Shown: positions 42,970-54,779, counted from the stretch's first letter. The stretch is 64,000 nt of DNA from Ligula intestinalis (GCA_036362985.1 JAYGXS010000009.1:15680179-15744178); one strand, 5' to 3'. The notes: a model not told the origin generated them from the letters alone. Numbers and translations: made by a program.

Positions 42970-45900
42970 CACCATATTAGGCCTGACGAACAGAGAGTAA
43001 TCAAATCTGCTGATCATATTTTCAGTCTCTTACGCCGCACCTTGCCTCGTACAGGTGACGTCGACAGTCCATCATGCCCTGATTTCCTGTAATTTCAGGG
43101 ACTTTCTGGATCTTACTAGCCATTAACAGAGCAAATATCCATAGGCATCCTGACATATATTCTTAAATCATGGCTTCCACGAACTGAGGACTACAAAAAA
43201 CCAGAAGATGCATCCACATTTATCTGTAAGTGTGTTATCTGGCAGCAAGGAATTTAAGGTTGGCATTCATATTTGCGTATCATGGGTTTACAGAACATAT
43301 ATCACCTGGTGTTGTTCACTTCGTGTTTTATTTTCACTTCGCTCGGCAGCTTCTTGCATGCCATCAGGTAGATTTTGCATAGTGCAAGGTCATAATCTCG
43401 GAAGCTCTATCTTAAGCTCGCCCGGAAAGCGTTGGAGGTGTATACCTTCGCTTCAATTCTTAGGTTATAGCCTTCTGGCACAGACAGAACGTACGTCGTT
43501 GCAAAGTTTGACTCTACGTAATAGTAGCCAATTACATGCAATATGTTTCAAGCCGTTAAATACTATTATGGGAATCTTCTAATAATCTTGTAGCTGTGAA
43601 TTAAAAATTGGTGTACATTACGCGAGACATCCCGGAACATGCGACTATGCAACATTTGCGAGATTTCGGAGGAACAAATGTGTGCTATTTTAAACATTAC
43701 CATCCACTTCATTCGACGTCAAATGTGTGGACTTTCGCTGACAGGTTTAGCCACCCACGTGTCATACACGTGCAGGTAACTGCCCTGACCACGTGGATAG
43801 CCACAAAACCGAAAGTTTTAAATCAATAATTGTGATTTGAGCAGGATAGATCGATAATTTTTGCATTCGAAAGCAGCTAGACTGTCAGTTTTGCCCTTGT
43901 CTCTCTCAGAGCTACTTCTTAGGAACGCCTTGTCCGCACGACTGGAATTCTTGTACGATCTTCTATACAGGACGCACGAAGCAGACTATAGGGATGCTCC
44001 ATTGAGGACATCCGAACAATGTGGTAAGTTTCTGGTTATCCTTATTACCTTTCCCATCCACAGTTGGCGTTTATGCGATAGCACTTTTAGCCTTTATATG
44101 GGATGTAGAATGCACTAAATCTTTCTTGTGTAAGCTTTGGTCTTTAAGTTAGCCTCAGTCAACCATATGACATAGAACAGCCCTCTCTTCTGGCCGTAGA
44201 AAATTTGAAAAACGCATGCATGATTTCTGAAATTGGAGCTGGAGCTTTCGCTATCCTTTTTCGGGTAAATTCCCAAATAAAATGCTCTGGTGAGGTTTAC
44301 CACGATTATTCAACTTCTGGCGTAAAAATTATTATTTATATAATGAATATTGTCAGGGAAAGAATCTATTGCACCAGTGTTCATTCATTTGGGAGTTGAT
44401 CCTAGTATCGTTTTTTTTCAATTTCCTGCATTCTGTTGACATATTTCCGTAAGAATATGCACGGTCTTCCAACACAATATATTTAGAAAACTTACACTCA
44501 TATAGGAAGTCAGTTAAACCAGACCGTTTGTGATAGATGCGCGATGAGGGGCAAGTTTATGTACAGAAGCCTAGGCCATTAGCCGGTGGGGACATCAGCT
44601 CAGAGGACGAGGAAATGTTTGACTTAATCTGAAACGCAGACCAGAAACTCAGGTTCCACGATGAGGTCAGGTCGAAGTGAACACATTCTACAGTTTATAA
44701 AGCAGGAGGGTGTGGGGTTTAATCATCCTACACTGACGGGGTATTAAACGTTCTGATAAGTACTCATACACTACAGTATTTTATTAAATTGTGAATAACG
44801 CATCGGTATACGCATTTCCTTGGCTTACAGGCAGTCCACCTTCAGAAGAGTCTAAAGGAGATGAGAGAGTCGAATCATGCCAACAATCTTCCTCTCGTTT
44901 TTTGGATCTTGATTCGACATCTCCTCCTCGACGTCATCCCAGACACCAGCCGAAGACCGATTCCACAGCTTACTCCAACTCTTGCCACCGTCTGGTCCCT
45001 CCGCCGGCCTCCCTCGTGTCCATTGCATCAACAAAGTCGCTGTCAGCAGCGCAGCTGCGGTGGTGTTATCCTGAGGATACTCTGCTTAATCCCTGTTCTT
45101 GGGACTCGTCAATTTGCCGGAACCTTAGTAAGACTCCTCTGACAAATCCTGTTCGTCTGCAGACCCCATCAAACTCTTCGTTTTCCTCCTATCACTATCT
45201 GTCCTTGGTCCCTACACCTCCCTCCCTCGTCTGCACTCAAGGACACTTCTTCCGTCCTCGGCTTCTTTTTCCAGGATCTGTTCTCCGGAGCCGTCTTTAA
45301 CCTGTCGGTCGCTTTGTCCCATGGACTCATCGACGAGTCTTCTGTCTGGCCACACATATGATTTGAAGGACAACTTTGTGGAAGGCGGCGGCGTGAATAT
45401 GAACGATGCCTTAGCACTGGCGATTATGCTGGACCAGGCGTCTACTGATATTGACCAGGTACTCCTCAGCAGCATTGGCAGTGATGGCGGTGATTCCATC
45501 AATTCCATGAACTGGAAGACGGTGGAGTCGGTGTCCTCACCTGTCGAGATGCGTCTGCATGGACCACTGCCGGTGAGGAACTCGGGCGAACTAATGACTC
45601 TGAAGTAATTGCCATTTGCGCTTATGTACCAGTATACATTTTCAGATCCTTACATGGTCGTCAAGAGAATGTTCTAGATAGATAAGGGGTCACTTCTTGA
45701 GTCTTGGTCGAGAAGTATTACTTTTCTTAACATTATGCCAACTAATGTTAGCCTTATTTATTTAAGCTAAGTGATTAGGGAGGGTTTGTCCAGGATTGCA
45801 GCATATTTACTGGCTGTATTAGCTGAATATGACCCATTTCTCTGCAGAACATTGCAAGTTTGAGAACAAATAGCATTGCCAAACAAGACTGCTAATTTAC

Positions 45901-46452
45901 TCAATTTATTTTCTTCCTGCTTTTAGCAAAGTCAGCAAGCTTCGACATGCCCACAAGAAGCGGGCGCATTGGAGCTTGCAGACTGCGAATGAACTGTACG
46001 AACCGATGACGTTTGATGTATGCGTCGGTTACGCTTCGTGCGCTAGACAGCCGAGGCACTCATAAAATGAAATCAAGTAAGCAGCCTCCTTTATACCGAT
46101 TTTGAAGAATTCACTGGTCTTGAAAACAATATTTTTGTATTTATGGAGATATTACTAGACTGTGGAAGATTTTCGGGTGTCAGTCGCCTGCACTGTTTGT
46201 CTTTGCAGACCTGAAGAACACTGCCGTCGGCGTCACAGGACCGTTTCAAGTGGCCGCTACAAGCATCCCCATATGGGGAGATGGCATAGACGGTGGACCA
46301 GCAAAGCCTCCACGATGTGTAAGTTATTTGGTTAGAGCTCTTACCCTTTACATATCTGAATATGTTCGACTGAGCCTGGAAGTCCGCTATCCCTTGCCTG
46401 ACTTGTCACTCTTTCGTTTTAGCGTCGATCGATCATGTCCCCTATTGTCTGA
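42970..46452 (+). pseudogene. Gene family F, copy F3 (disrupted paralogue of F2)
   Basis: Exons: E1 42970-43088 (RPDEQRVIKSADHIF, then LLRRTLPRTGDVDSPSC); E2 about 43712-43775 (FADRFSHPRVIHVQ, donor 'gtaact'); E3 about 43874-44023 (SELLLRNALSARLEFLYDLL, YRTHEADYRDAP, donor 'gtaagt'); E4 44831 to about 45607; E5 45927-46076; E6 46209-46318; E7 46423-46452. E3 to E4 join in phase. E4 is about 200 bases longer than in F2 and needs a frame change near 45300. E4's donor has lost one G. E5 lacks two bases compared with F2, giving a stop (CAC TCA TAA). E6 is open (TGPFQVAATSIPIWGDGIDG). The copy is therefore probably a pseudogene, or uses altered splicing. Function unknown. Confidence 0.6.
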
Positions 46453-46839
46453 ACTATTCAAGGATTCCCTTGCCTTCGGCCCTCCAAAACCGAATGAAGC
46501 TATTTGGAACTAATCGGTTTCTAAGTTTCATCCCACTCCCCCCATGCCCCCCACACTCATGTACACACCTGTACATCAATATAAGTATGAGTTTAACGCT
46601 AAGTATGCGCCTTTCGGACATCTCAGGAACGTCGGTTGTGTCTTTAGCGTTCTCTGGAAAGCAACAATTGGGCAATAGATGTAAAATATCGAGTTCAATG
46701 GATAGTCCCACGATTGTTGAGCAGTGAAGGGACATACAGGGAATTTATATATTATCACCTTAGCTGGAAGTGTGGGACGATTTGAAATTTAAGTAGCGAT
46801 TTTCTTAGTAGCTTAAGTGAATAGGTTTGAACCCTCGCC

Positions 46840-46930
46840 GCTGCGAGCTTCGGGCTCGGTTCGGTGTGGGAAGAGAATAAGTGAGGCACCACGTATAAGA
46901 GTGTACTTTGTACAGAAGTAGTGAACGCTG
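46840..46930 (+). repeat. Repeat R2, fragment
   Basis: A short match to R2: 'gtgggaagagaa', 'agtgtactttgtacag' in the expected order. It lies directly behind F3, in the same relative position as the R2 copy behind F2 (36826), so it was probably duplicated together with the gene. Confidence 0.5.
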
Positions 46931-48159
46931 GAAGAAAAATAAATGACCATGTTTAAGTACAAATCAGTTCATTTTGTGGCCAATGGTAAATGAGGGGACG
47001 CCGCACATAATGAGATATGCTGGCCAAATGTGTTTAATGAATAGACCGAACGAGTATTTTACTGTTCAGACAATATAAAGAATTCCTGTGTGTCGTACGG
47101 AAACATTTCCGAGAGCTATCTTCCGATGCCTAGACGGACAATGTTACGAAAATGGGGGTGGAATATGACCCTCACTTAAGCTAAAACCATGATAAAACCG
47201 TTTTTGATTACGAATAATTCAAATAACGCAAGTCGAGCAGTGGTAAGTTCCTACGCCGGCAATTTAAAATATGAGTACTGGCAACGTCAAGAGAGTCCGG
47301 GAGTAGAAACTTCTGGGCTATTGGCCGCCTTCAGACAGCCATACAAAAATCCAAACTTGAGAGACCTGCGAATTGATTCCGAATAACTGCGTCGTTGAGC
47401 GTTAAGCGGCCAACACTCCAAGTACTTCACCCATATTCTGTCGATAGTGAGGGACACTCACTCGCCAGGTTATGCGACGTGTTCTTTGCCAAGCCAAAGC
47501 GGGGCGAACAGTTCCCGTAAACCTACTTGCTGAGCGCTTCTATGTTATGGCAATATACCTTTTGATAATGTCAATAAACTTTTTGTTGCTGTTTATCATG
47601 ATGATGAGGAGGAGGAGGAGGAGGAGAGAAACATGATTGTATATTGGCGCATGGTAAGCAACTTTTAAGCACTGCACTTACAACCAAATGTTCTGAGGTG
47701 TACCGTCAGAAGAGTAGTTTCAAATTACATGGGGAGACGATGGGAGGTTCGAACAAATAGCAAGAGTTTTGGTAAATGACGGGACGTAGTTGTACAAAAC
47801 AAACAATAAAATGTAAATTATACGATTAGTAGTGTCGGTGGGGGGTATAAAAATGTCAACTGAAGTAATTAGTTCTTCATTTCAGGGGCATCTCAACAGT
47901 AGGATGAGGATATGAAGTTCCTATTATGGGAAATACTTAAGTTACTATCAAATAGGTAGTAATGTAATAAAATGACAATATATGCGGGGACGTTCATTCG
48001 GTAGGTTTCAGAGGCAGATGAAGTAAAGGCATTTTAGGCTTTTTCGCCTAGCTTTCAAGGACTCTCAGTATCATGGTTACATCCAGGAACTTTGTTAGTC
48101 AAACAGCCTTGCCTGGCAGCACGCTGCTCGCCTGGCTGGCGCTCTAACGTTTCCGCCTA
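46931..48159. other. No gene seen; one GAG microsatellite
   Basis: A (GAG)n run lies at about 47605-47626. The short open frame 47189-47386 is without recognisable features. The stretch 47440-47570 could be the 3' end of a repeat but cannot be assigned. Confidence 0.4.
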
Positions 48160-48440
48160 ACGCCTGCTCCGACCTCCTTTCGAGAACAGAAGAAGTGGGA
48201 GGTCAGAGGGAGGGACAGTGTTTTCCTTACAGCACTAGCGGAGAAAAGGCTAGGAGATTTTTCCAGCCGGACGAGGCCTGCGTGAGAGCACGGTGATTTG
48301 TCACAAAGCCTCCAGCGACGTCGTGTGTGTGTGAGAGTGAGCGAGTCAGTCAGTCAGCCTTGAAGTTGATTGGCCGGTTTGGGCAGCCGGGAACGGCCAT
48401 CACTGGTGGGCACATGCAAGTAGTTGCTTAAGGGTAGAGG
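48160..48440 (+). repeat. Repeat R2, copy
   Basis: Blocks 'cagcactagcggagaaaaggctagg' (in part), 'gacgaggcctgcgtgagagc', a short agtc run at 48346-48358 and 'cagccttgaagttgattggcc' match the other R2 copies in order. Confidence 0.6.
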
Positions 48441-48891
48441 TTCAGGGTTTTAACTGAATGGGGCCACCACAATAGCTTTGGCACAGATTGTAGACGGTTT
48501 GCTGGGGATACCATTCAAGCGCCTTCACCCCAACTGGCCTGGAGCTGCAACTAGTCTGATAACTAAGTCCTTTCCTCCAGCATGCACAGCGGTTGAGCTT
48601 GTCTTGACATTTTAAACGCAGACTGCTTTGATGACTTTAGAGTATTGCCGGATTTCTCCCGCCTTTAATGGTCCCTACTCCCGTTGTCTACACCCACAGG
48701 TGTCCGTGCGGCAAACTCCGGGAAGGTTAAGCAGTCCTAGGTCAAAATGTTAACACTAACCCTAAGCCAAATATTGCATGTAGCCCTAAAGTTACCCCAA
48801 TGCGATTGAAATTCAGCACAAACCGATTCTTATTACTAGGAGTCTCTGTTTGTGTTTACTGAAAATTTTGATATTATCAGCAAAATATAGT

Positions 48892-48924
48892 TATCTATCT
48901 ATCAAAATATCTATCTATCTATCT
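48892..48924 (+). repeat. ATCT tetranucleotide microsatellite
   Basis: Imperfect (atct)n run interrupted once by 'aaaat'. Confidence 0.8.
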
Positions 48925-49059
48925 TCCTGGTTAGGGGGACGGAAGACGGACAAATATTACTTGCCATTTTTTGTGTCTTAGTTCAACTGAAAGTCAGTGG
49001 TGGGCATCGGAAAGCGTTTCCATGTAGCGATGATGATATCACAGTGGCCCATATTAATA

Positions 49060-49400
49060 GGTAACAACCTTTGTTGTTGTGACCCTCAGGCCCGGTTCTG
49101 TTTGGGAAGAAAAGAATTGGCATGTAGGAAATAGTATATTCTGCACACAGCGACAGTGGAAAATAAACTGGAAAAAAACTTGACAGTCGGACGAGTAAAC
49201 GACCGAAGCTCAGAGGGCGGAGTGCGCAATGTGAAAGCTCGAGACTCATCACAGCGTGTACAGCGCGGTCATCTGTGAAGCATCCACGGAGAAATGACTG
49301 GCCAAACCGAAATGGGGTAGACAGACGCTGGCATTTGCGCACTTGCTAGGAGCCGCAAAAGGCGAGCGTTGCGCACAGAGTTGTGTCACTTGGGGGAGGG
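49060..49400 (+). repeat. Repeat R2, copy (plus orientation)
   Basis: Blocks 'tgggaagaaaagaat', 'ggaaatagtatattctgcacac', 'agtcggacgag', 'catcacagcg', 'gactggccaaaccgaaatgggg' and 'gcacttgctaggagccgcaaa' match 63640-63900 in order. The minus-strand frame 49342-48983 is a chance reading through it. Confidence 0.65.
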
Positions 49401-49689
49401 TGAATGAATTGAGTAGGGATCGTCTACTAGGACGTGGGAGCGCGGACAGGCCGGAACACAGGCGACTTTTTACCAGATTCCTTCGGAATAAGCGTTAAGG
49501 TTAAGGGTTTGATTAGGATTTATGTTGTAGTTAGGACATAGGCACATGCAATCTCTCTGAAATTTAGAGCAGGGCCAACTTTATCACAGGGGTGTGGAGT
49601 GTGCCATTTCCGTGTTCTGTGGGGGGACGGTGGAGATAGATGATCGCTTCCGACCCTTTCTTCTAGAGCAGCTGTCAGCTGCTTATTTT

Positions 49690-50040
49690 TGAAGCCTGTG
49701 TAGTGGTCGCTGCCCGCCCGACGCACGGCCTTCTTGTCGTGACCTCAATTCGTCTAGACCTCCATGTCGCGGCGGCCGCCAGACCTAACTGCGCGCGAGA
49801 CACGGACTGCCGGCGTCGATACCTACCCACACGCTGTCCAAGCAATCACAGGCCAACCCAGCCAATGAACGATCTATCTCTGTTTACTGGCCTGACTGCT
49901 GTCAAACGAGCACTTGCACTCGACTGGCTCTCCTTGCCGGTTGTATGCTCTCTAAGTCAAATCTCTTGCCATCTATTCTTCGTTCCTTTGTGTACACAAT
50001 ACACTGTTCCTTCTACCCTGTCCTTCCTAAGATTCATCGC
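49690..50040 (-). repeat. Repeat R2, copy (minus orientation)
   Basis: On the minus strand it starts with a 'ggaacagtgtattgtgtacac' block near 50010 and ends at the 'tagtggtcgctgcc' block at 49700, which also occurs (plus) at 63927-63945. It faces the copy at 49060-49400, so the two form an inverted pair about 300 bases apart. Confidence 0.5.
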
Positions 50041-50361
50041 TACTAAGTAACCATAGTCTGAAGATCGCAGTTTCTAGGGTCTAACTTACTTAACCCCCTG
50101 CGATACCTGCTTGCAGGTCCAACTCAAGGTTGCCGAAATTTGCTATAAGCAGCAACCTTCAGATAGAGATCACTGTTAATAAATTAATCACACTAATAAA
50201 CGGTCGTGTATCTACCTATAAACAATTACTAACTTCAGACACACATTTAATCTCTACGCTCAAGAAGAGGTTTCATTGTTAACAACTTTTAAATAACATT
50301 TTGAACAAGCGCGTGCTTTTATCTGCAAATGACTTTGTTCTTATTCACTGGTTGGTTACAG

Positions 50362-50502
50362 TTCGGATACCACTATATCAGATTCTTGGATAGACGATTT
50401 CGTATCCTACAACTGCCGAGAGGAGATTGTCTGACTAATGCAGATGGTTTTAACGACCACAAATGGATTGCTCAATGTCATGCTTCCACCTTAATCAGAC
50501 AG
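50362..50502 (+). CDS. Exon candidate, 47 codons, unrecognised
   Basis: It lies between a good acceptor ('ttggttacag') and a good donor ('gtaagc') and is exactly 47 codons long with phase 0 at both ends. It reads FGYHYIRFLDRRFRILQLP followed by NADGFNDHKWIAQCHASTLI. The other two frames contain stops. No neighbouring exon was found, and no family is recognised. It may be a real internal exon of a gene with large introns. Confidence 0.35.
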
Positions 50503-52079
50503 GTAAGCCCGTGTCTTTCTGCGCACACAGGGTGTGATGTTATGTGTACTCGGTTAGTCAGCTTGACACTGACCTACCATAGACTCATGAATCAGGATGA
50601 ACATTCATCACGCAGTTTAGCATCGAGTCACCAGGCTCAGGCCATCACCTGTTTCGCCGTGCATCGTGACAAGAGTTATCAGCAAAGTGGGGCACTGAGG
50701 AACGCAGCTAAGTGATTTACGGCGGTCACGCCCGCAATTTATCAAATTAGCCTGCACATGACCCAATGCCACATTGGTGACGTCTAAAAACAAAAAAAAG
50801 TGGAGACTTCGAGGTAACTGTCGTGTACTTACCAGCTACAGGACTCCTGGTGGTTTCGCAAATATTAACCTCAGGCGTCGAACTTAAAAATATCCAGTAT
50901 CATGAAGTGTTTCCTAGAATTCAGCCTCATCGGTAAACAAATGACTTTTTCCCGTTTTTTGAGGCCCCCGTAAGCACCCGAGTAACTATCAGGCCACTCC
51001 GCGGTCATCCGGACAAGCCTTAAACATCCAAGACCTGAAAGACAGGCCACAACTTCTTCTTTTCCCAAAAGGGACCCAGCCTGAACATCACTGCGCTTAG
51101 TGCACTTGAGCATTCTCGATCCTTCTATTTTAAAAATTTAAATCATTTCTGCTGTTGCACTGCTTAAATTAGCTCGTCGGTAAAAGTAGCTTCTATAGGC
51201 CCACACATAAATCCCTACTCCCTGCATGTTTTCCTATGAAAACGGTGTTCATAGGGTTTTGTTTGTGGGGAATTAGGATACACAGTGAAATGTACTTTAA
51301 TAACTGCTGTATAAATTTTTATTTTATTGTATTTGGAAGTGTTTTTGATTCATGTCTGGAGCTTTTCGTAATCTGTATTATCGTTTAACTTATTGCGGAA
51401 AAACATGATTATCCTATTCCAGGTTTGTCGAAATTCCCGAAAAGTAGAAATGGTGGTTAGGAGTTCGTCTACTTCAACTTACAATAGATTACCTATCTGA
51501 TGAAAGGTTGGGGGTTGAGGGAGTTAACACACATTTCAGGTTTTTTATTGAGTTCATTGGGTTGATTTGACGTGCAAAATCTTGTTTACTAGAATCGCAT
51601 TCTGTGGGGTAAAATAAAGGCAGAAATGGGTGACATTTTTAGCGTTTGTTGATATCCGAGGAATGTCCTACGCTATTAAACGTTGAGGAAAAGAACTTGT
51701 TGTTTTTGTATGTTTCACTATAAAAGGTCATTCATGAAGAGCCAGAATTTTTTAATTATATCTGTTAACAAAACGGAAAATTTTGTTTTGCTTCTATTAA
51801 ATTGAGGTAAGTGTACGCATGAGGTGCAGCATTAGTGTCGTGAAAAGAAAGATGAATTCAGTTTATAAAATTTTTCCTTACAAAGCTGTTACGTTTTCTG
51901 CCCTAATGATAAGTAATTAACTTACAAGAGACAAAAATGGGTTGTATCACGCCGAAATTACTGGTCCTATTTGACTGAACATAAGGTTATCGGGATGTCA
52001 TTTATTTTCTTAGTAACAGTTTTAAGTAAATCTTCCAAGGGTTGTGAAAATAAAGAAAATCAATTAATATAAAAACTTG
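50503..52079. other. No gene seen
   Basis: AT-rich sequence without recognisable ORF, repeat boundary or RNA gene. It could be intron of a gene that includes the exon candidate at 50362-50502. Confidence 0.35.
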
Positions 52080-53340
52080 GAACAGAACAGACAAAGGATT
52101 ATCACGTTAAAAATATCAAAGGACATTTTAGGTCACTCTGTTGTGCATTTGAAATCAAAGAACGGAGCCCTAAAGTAAAAAAACGTATTTAAAACTGCTC
52201 TAGGTTGTATAGAAATGTAAGTTCTTTCATTTCCAGCAGAGTTGTTTCCTCTAAGTTTTAGTGAAGTCAAAAAAACGGTCAAAATATTCCATTTTGATCT
52301 TGACTTTATCTTCAATAAGGGTATCGTACACATAAATTCAATTCGAAATATCTAAGTAAAGCGCTTTTTGAGGAGGTAGCTTGTTATAGAAAGTTTTCTA
52401 ATTAATCTTAGACGTACTCATTCACGGCTTTTGTTGTGGAAATTAATTTTTCTCGAAAATGAGTATACATGTTTGGGCGATTCTAAAGTCATGACTCACA
52501 CAGGCAGCTATCAAAGGAGGAATGTTTAAGAACTCATTATTAAGGTAAATGCTTTTAAGATATCTCTTATTTCTAAGTTTTCGGTAAATAGCCTGAACAA
52601 AATCGGTAGTTATGGACAAACAGTGCAAAACAGTGAAATTCATAGTGTTTAGCAGAATTTCGAAAACAGTTTGCTGCTCGTCGCACTCGAACTCTCGAAA
52701 TATTTTTTTAATGTGACAAACGTAAATTTCTTTCAATGTACACAAGATAGCATGCATTTGATTATAAGTACAACCGTAATCTAACTTTTACGTAAACAGC
52801 CAGCCTATCCGTGTGTGTTCTTCTATCTCTTTTTTTATTCCACTCAACAGCCGGGATATGATTACCATCTAAAATCTTTTTGCAATTGTCGATAGAAATT
52901 GATACAAAGCACGCAAGAAACTTTTCGTCCATTAAAAATGGAAATTTTTGCGAAGTATCCATATTGAAAAAAAACTGTATTTAAGGTGACTACATCCATT
53001 TCTTACATATTTAATACAATTTTAATGTTAATGGAAACAATTTATAATTTTTTAAATTTTAATTTATAAAAATTTTGAATTTGTACTTTTCTGTCTTTAT
53101 TTGCCACCCTTTTCCATACCCATGCCTTAAACCTTCTTATATTTAACATTGGACCAGTGACTTGCCATATCGCCATTTCTCTGATTTCAAGCTTTTTGTA
53201 ACCTAAATATTCGCATTCTACTGAATAGTAATTAGTCCACTCACTTGTGTCTTTTTTACTTATGGTTCTTACTTTACTGCTATAATAGTTTAGGGGCAAG
53301 TCGCATGCGCTGACTTCGCGCAAAATTAGTGAATCCACTA
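52080..53340. repeat. AT-rich dispersed repeat, second family, copy 2, and minus-strand open frames
   Basis: 52080-52480 matches 42420-42950. The part beyond it holds three minus-strand open frames (53338-53042, 52962-52762 and 52757-52443, 66-104 residues). Their composition is AT-driven (Lys, Ile, Asn, Phe). No known domain is recognised, so they are reported as uncertain rather than as genes. Confidence 0.4.
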
Positions 53341-53411
53341 TATTTTATGAGATAGTGCATCTACTGTACCTCAGGTCCAATTTACCTTTCTGGAGTTACT
53401 TTAGTATAGCC

Positions 53412-53430
53412 CGCGGCGCTACGCGCCGCG
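53412..53430. other. GC-rich perfect hairpin
   Basis: cgcggcg-ctacg-cgccgcg forms a seven-pair stem with a five-base loop in otherwise AT-rich sequence. Its role is unknown. Confidence 0.6.
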
Positions 53431-54204
53431 CACACCTTGAAAATACATGCGGAACAACTTACTCCCAGTGGACGCGAGAAACCACTTCGACTACATTTTT
53501 TTCACTGTACACTTACCGCTAAAGATTTACTTTTCTGCCCATCCTATTTCCCCACCCCCCCCCCCGAAACCCTATAACCTCCGTTTTCGTAGGACAAAAT
53601 GCTCGGAATAGGGGTATATGAGTGGGACTACATGAGCTACTGTTGCCAGCTCTTCTTCCAGTAAGATAGTTTACGGGTTACCACTTTGCACTTATGTGCA
53701 CAGTATGTGAAGAGCGCCTCCTAGAGCTTGTGGATTAGCGGTCTGGACCAATGGCCACCTGATTTCAGTGATTTTTTTTACCTCTCCCCTGTATTCTTTG
53801 AAAAAAACGCGTACGTTGGAGAAAATCAAGGTTGGCATCACAAATACAATTCACGAACTTACTGAACAACTGCACAAATGTGCTTGCTATCCACTCGAGG
53901 ACGGCGCAAGCAGCCAAAAAGCAACCTGCATTTGGAATATAAATTAAAAGTTTGCCTTTTCTGCGTCATATGAGTCACACCCTTTCAAGTGCCCATCTGA
54001 ATTTATATAATTCAGATAGGAGGGATGTTGGTCAGCTTGACCTGCCTAGCGGACGAAAGAAGCCCATTCACAGGTACTGTAGGGCTCTTTTCCGATGTCT
54101 ACAAAGGTGGTCAACTTAGAACATATAAGTACTCGGTTAGAGCAAAAGCGCTGTAGCACTTGCAAAAAACTAGGTTTTATGCATAAAATTGTACCCGAAG
54201 AGCA
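53431..54204. other. No gene seen
   Basis: Unassigned sequence, with a C run near 53557-53566. No recognisable ORF. Confidence 0.4.
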
Positions 54205-54255
54205 ATTGTCAAGCATACGTATACTTTCAATAAATTCTCATCAGGCCGTTACATT
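54205..54255 (-). ncRNA. Candidate hammerhead-type ribozyme, 3' terminus of PLE B4
   Basis: The minus strand reads CTGATGA, GAATTTATT, GAAA, then GTAT-ACGT-ATGC with TT. Stem III can form five pairs (AGTAT/ATGCT, one wobble). Stem I (GGC against GAC) is imperfect here and stem II is weak, so this copy is probably less active than the B1 copies, if any is active. Confidence 0.4.
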
Positions 54256-54551
54256 CATATGGAGGGGGGTAAAGTGTAAAATGTAAAATTGTAGGTAAAT
54301 TATGTTCAACGTTACAGGCAAATTAGTCCGGGGATAGGGGAGGGGGTTGGGGGTAGTAACAAGCGGCTAATAAAGCGGCAATTAGGGAGAGGGAGAGAAG
54401 AAGAGAGGGGAAATGCCGGTAGATAGGTGGCCGCTGGCCATGCTAAGCTTGGAGTTTGCAGCAGGTTCATTTGTGCGCACAAAATCGGCTTCCACAACCG
54501 GATGGTGGTTGCTTCTGCTGTTGCTAGCAGGCGTTAACTGAGTGACGTAGG

Positions 54552-54779
54552 TTAGTTTGGTGGGACCTTGTAGATAATCCTAAAGGCTTCGTTGGGGTTC
54601 ACCCGATATCCGGAATCCACCATCTGCGCTAGAATATAGCTGTTGATGGTCCTGCTGGTATTGACTGCGTCTTTGCTTAGCCATTGCGGGAGGTGCTGCT
54701 TTATTCTTTTGGATAGGTTCCGACTTGTGCGACCAAAATAACCTGCTCCACAAAAGCAAGTAAAGGAGTAGATGCACAT
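54552..54779 (-). pseudogene. PLE B4 GIY-YIG endonuclease domain
   Basis: Frame with MCIYSFTCFCGAGYFGRTSR and NLSKRIKQHLPQWL, then a NTSRTINSYILAQMVDSGY block ending in RIIYKVPPN. The C-x-C pair, G-Y-F-G-R-T and K-R-I-x-x-H are the N-terminal half of the GIY-YIG fold; the tail A-x-x-I-Y with R fits the end of the domain. It is the most complete lineage-B endonuclease in the window, although separated by a frame break from the linker. Confidence 0.8.

Noticed and set aside
52443..53338. Three neighbouring minus-strand open frames as one gene
   Set aside because: Composition is typical of AT-rich non-coding DNA, no splice sites link them convincingly, and part of the region overlaps a dispersed repeat.
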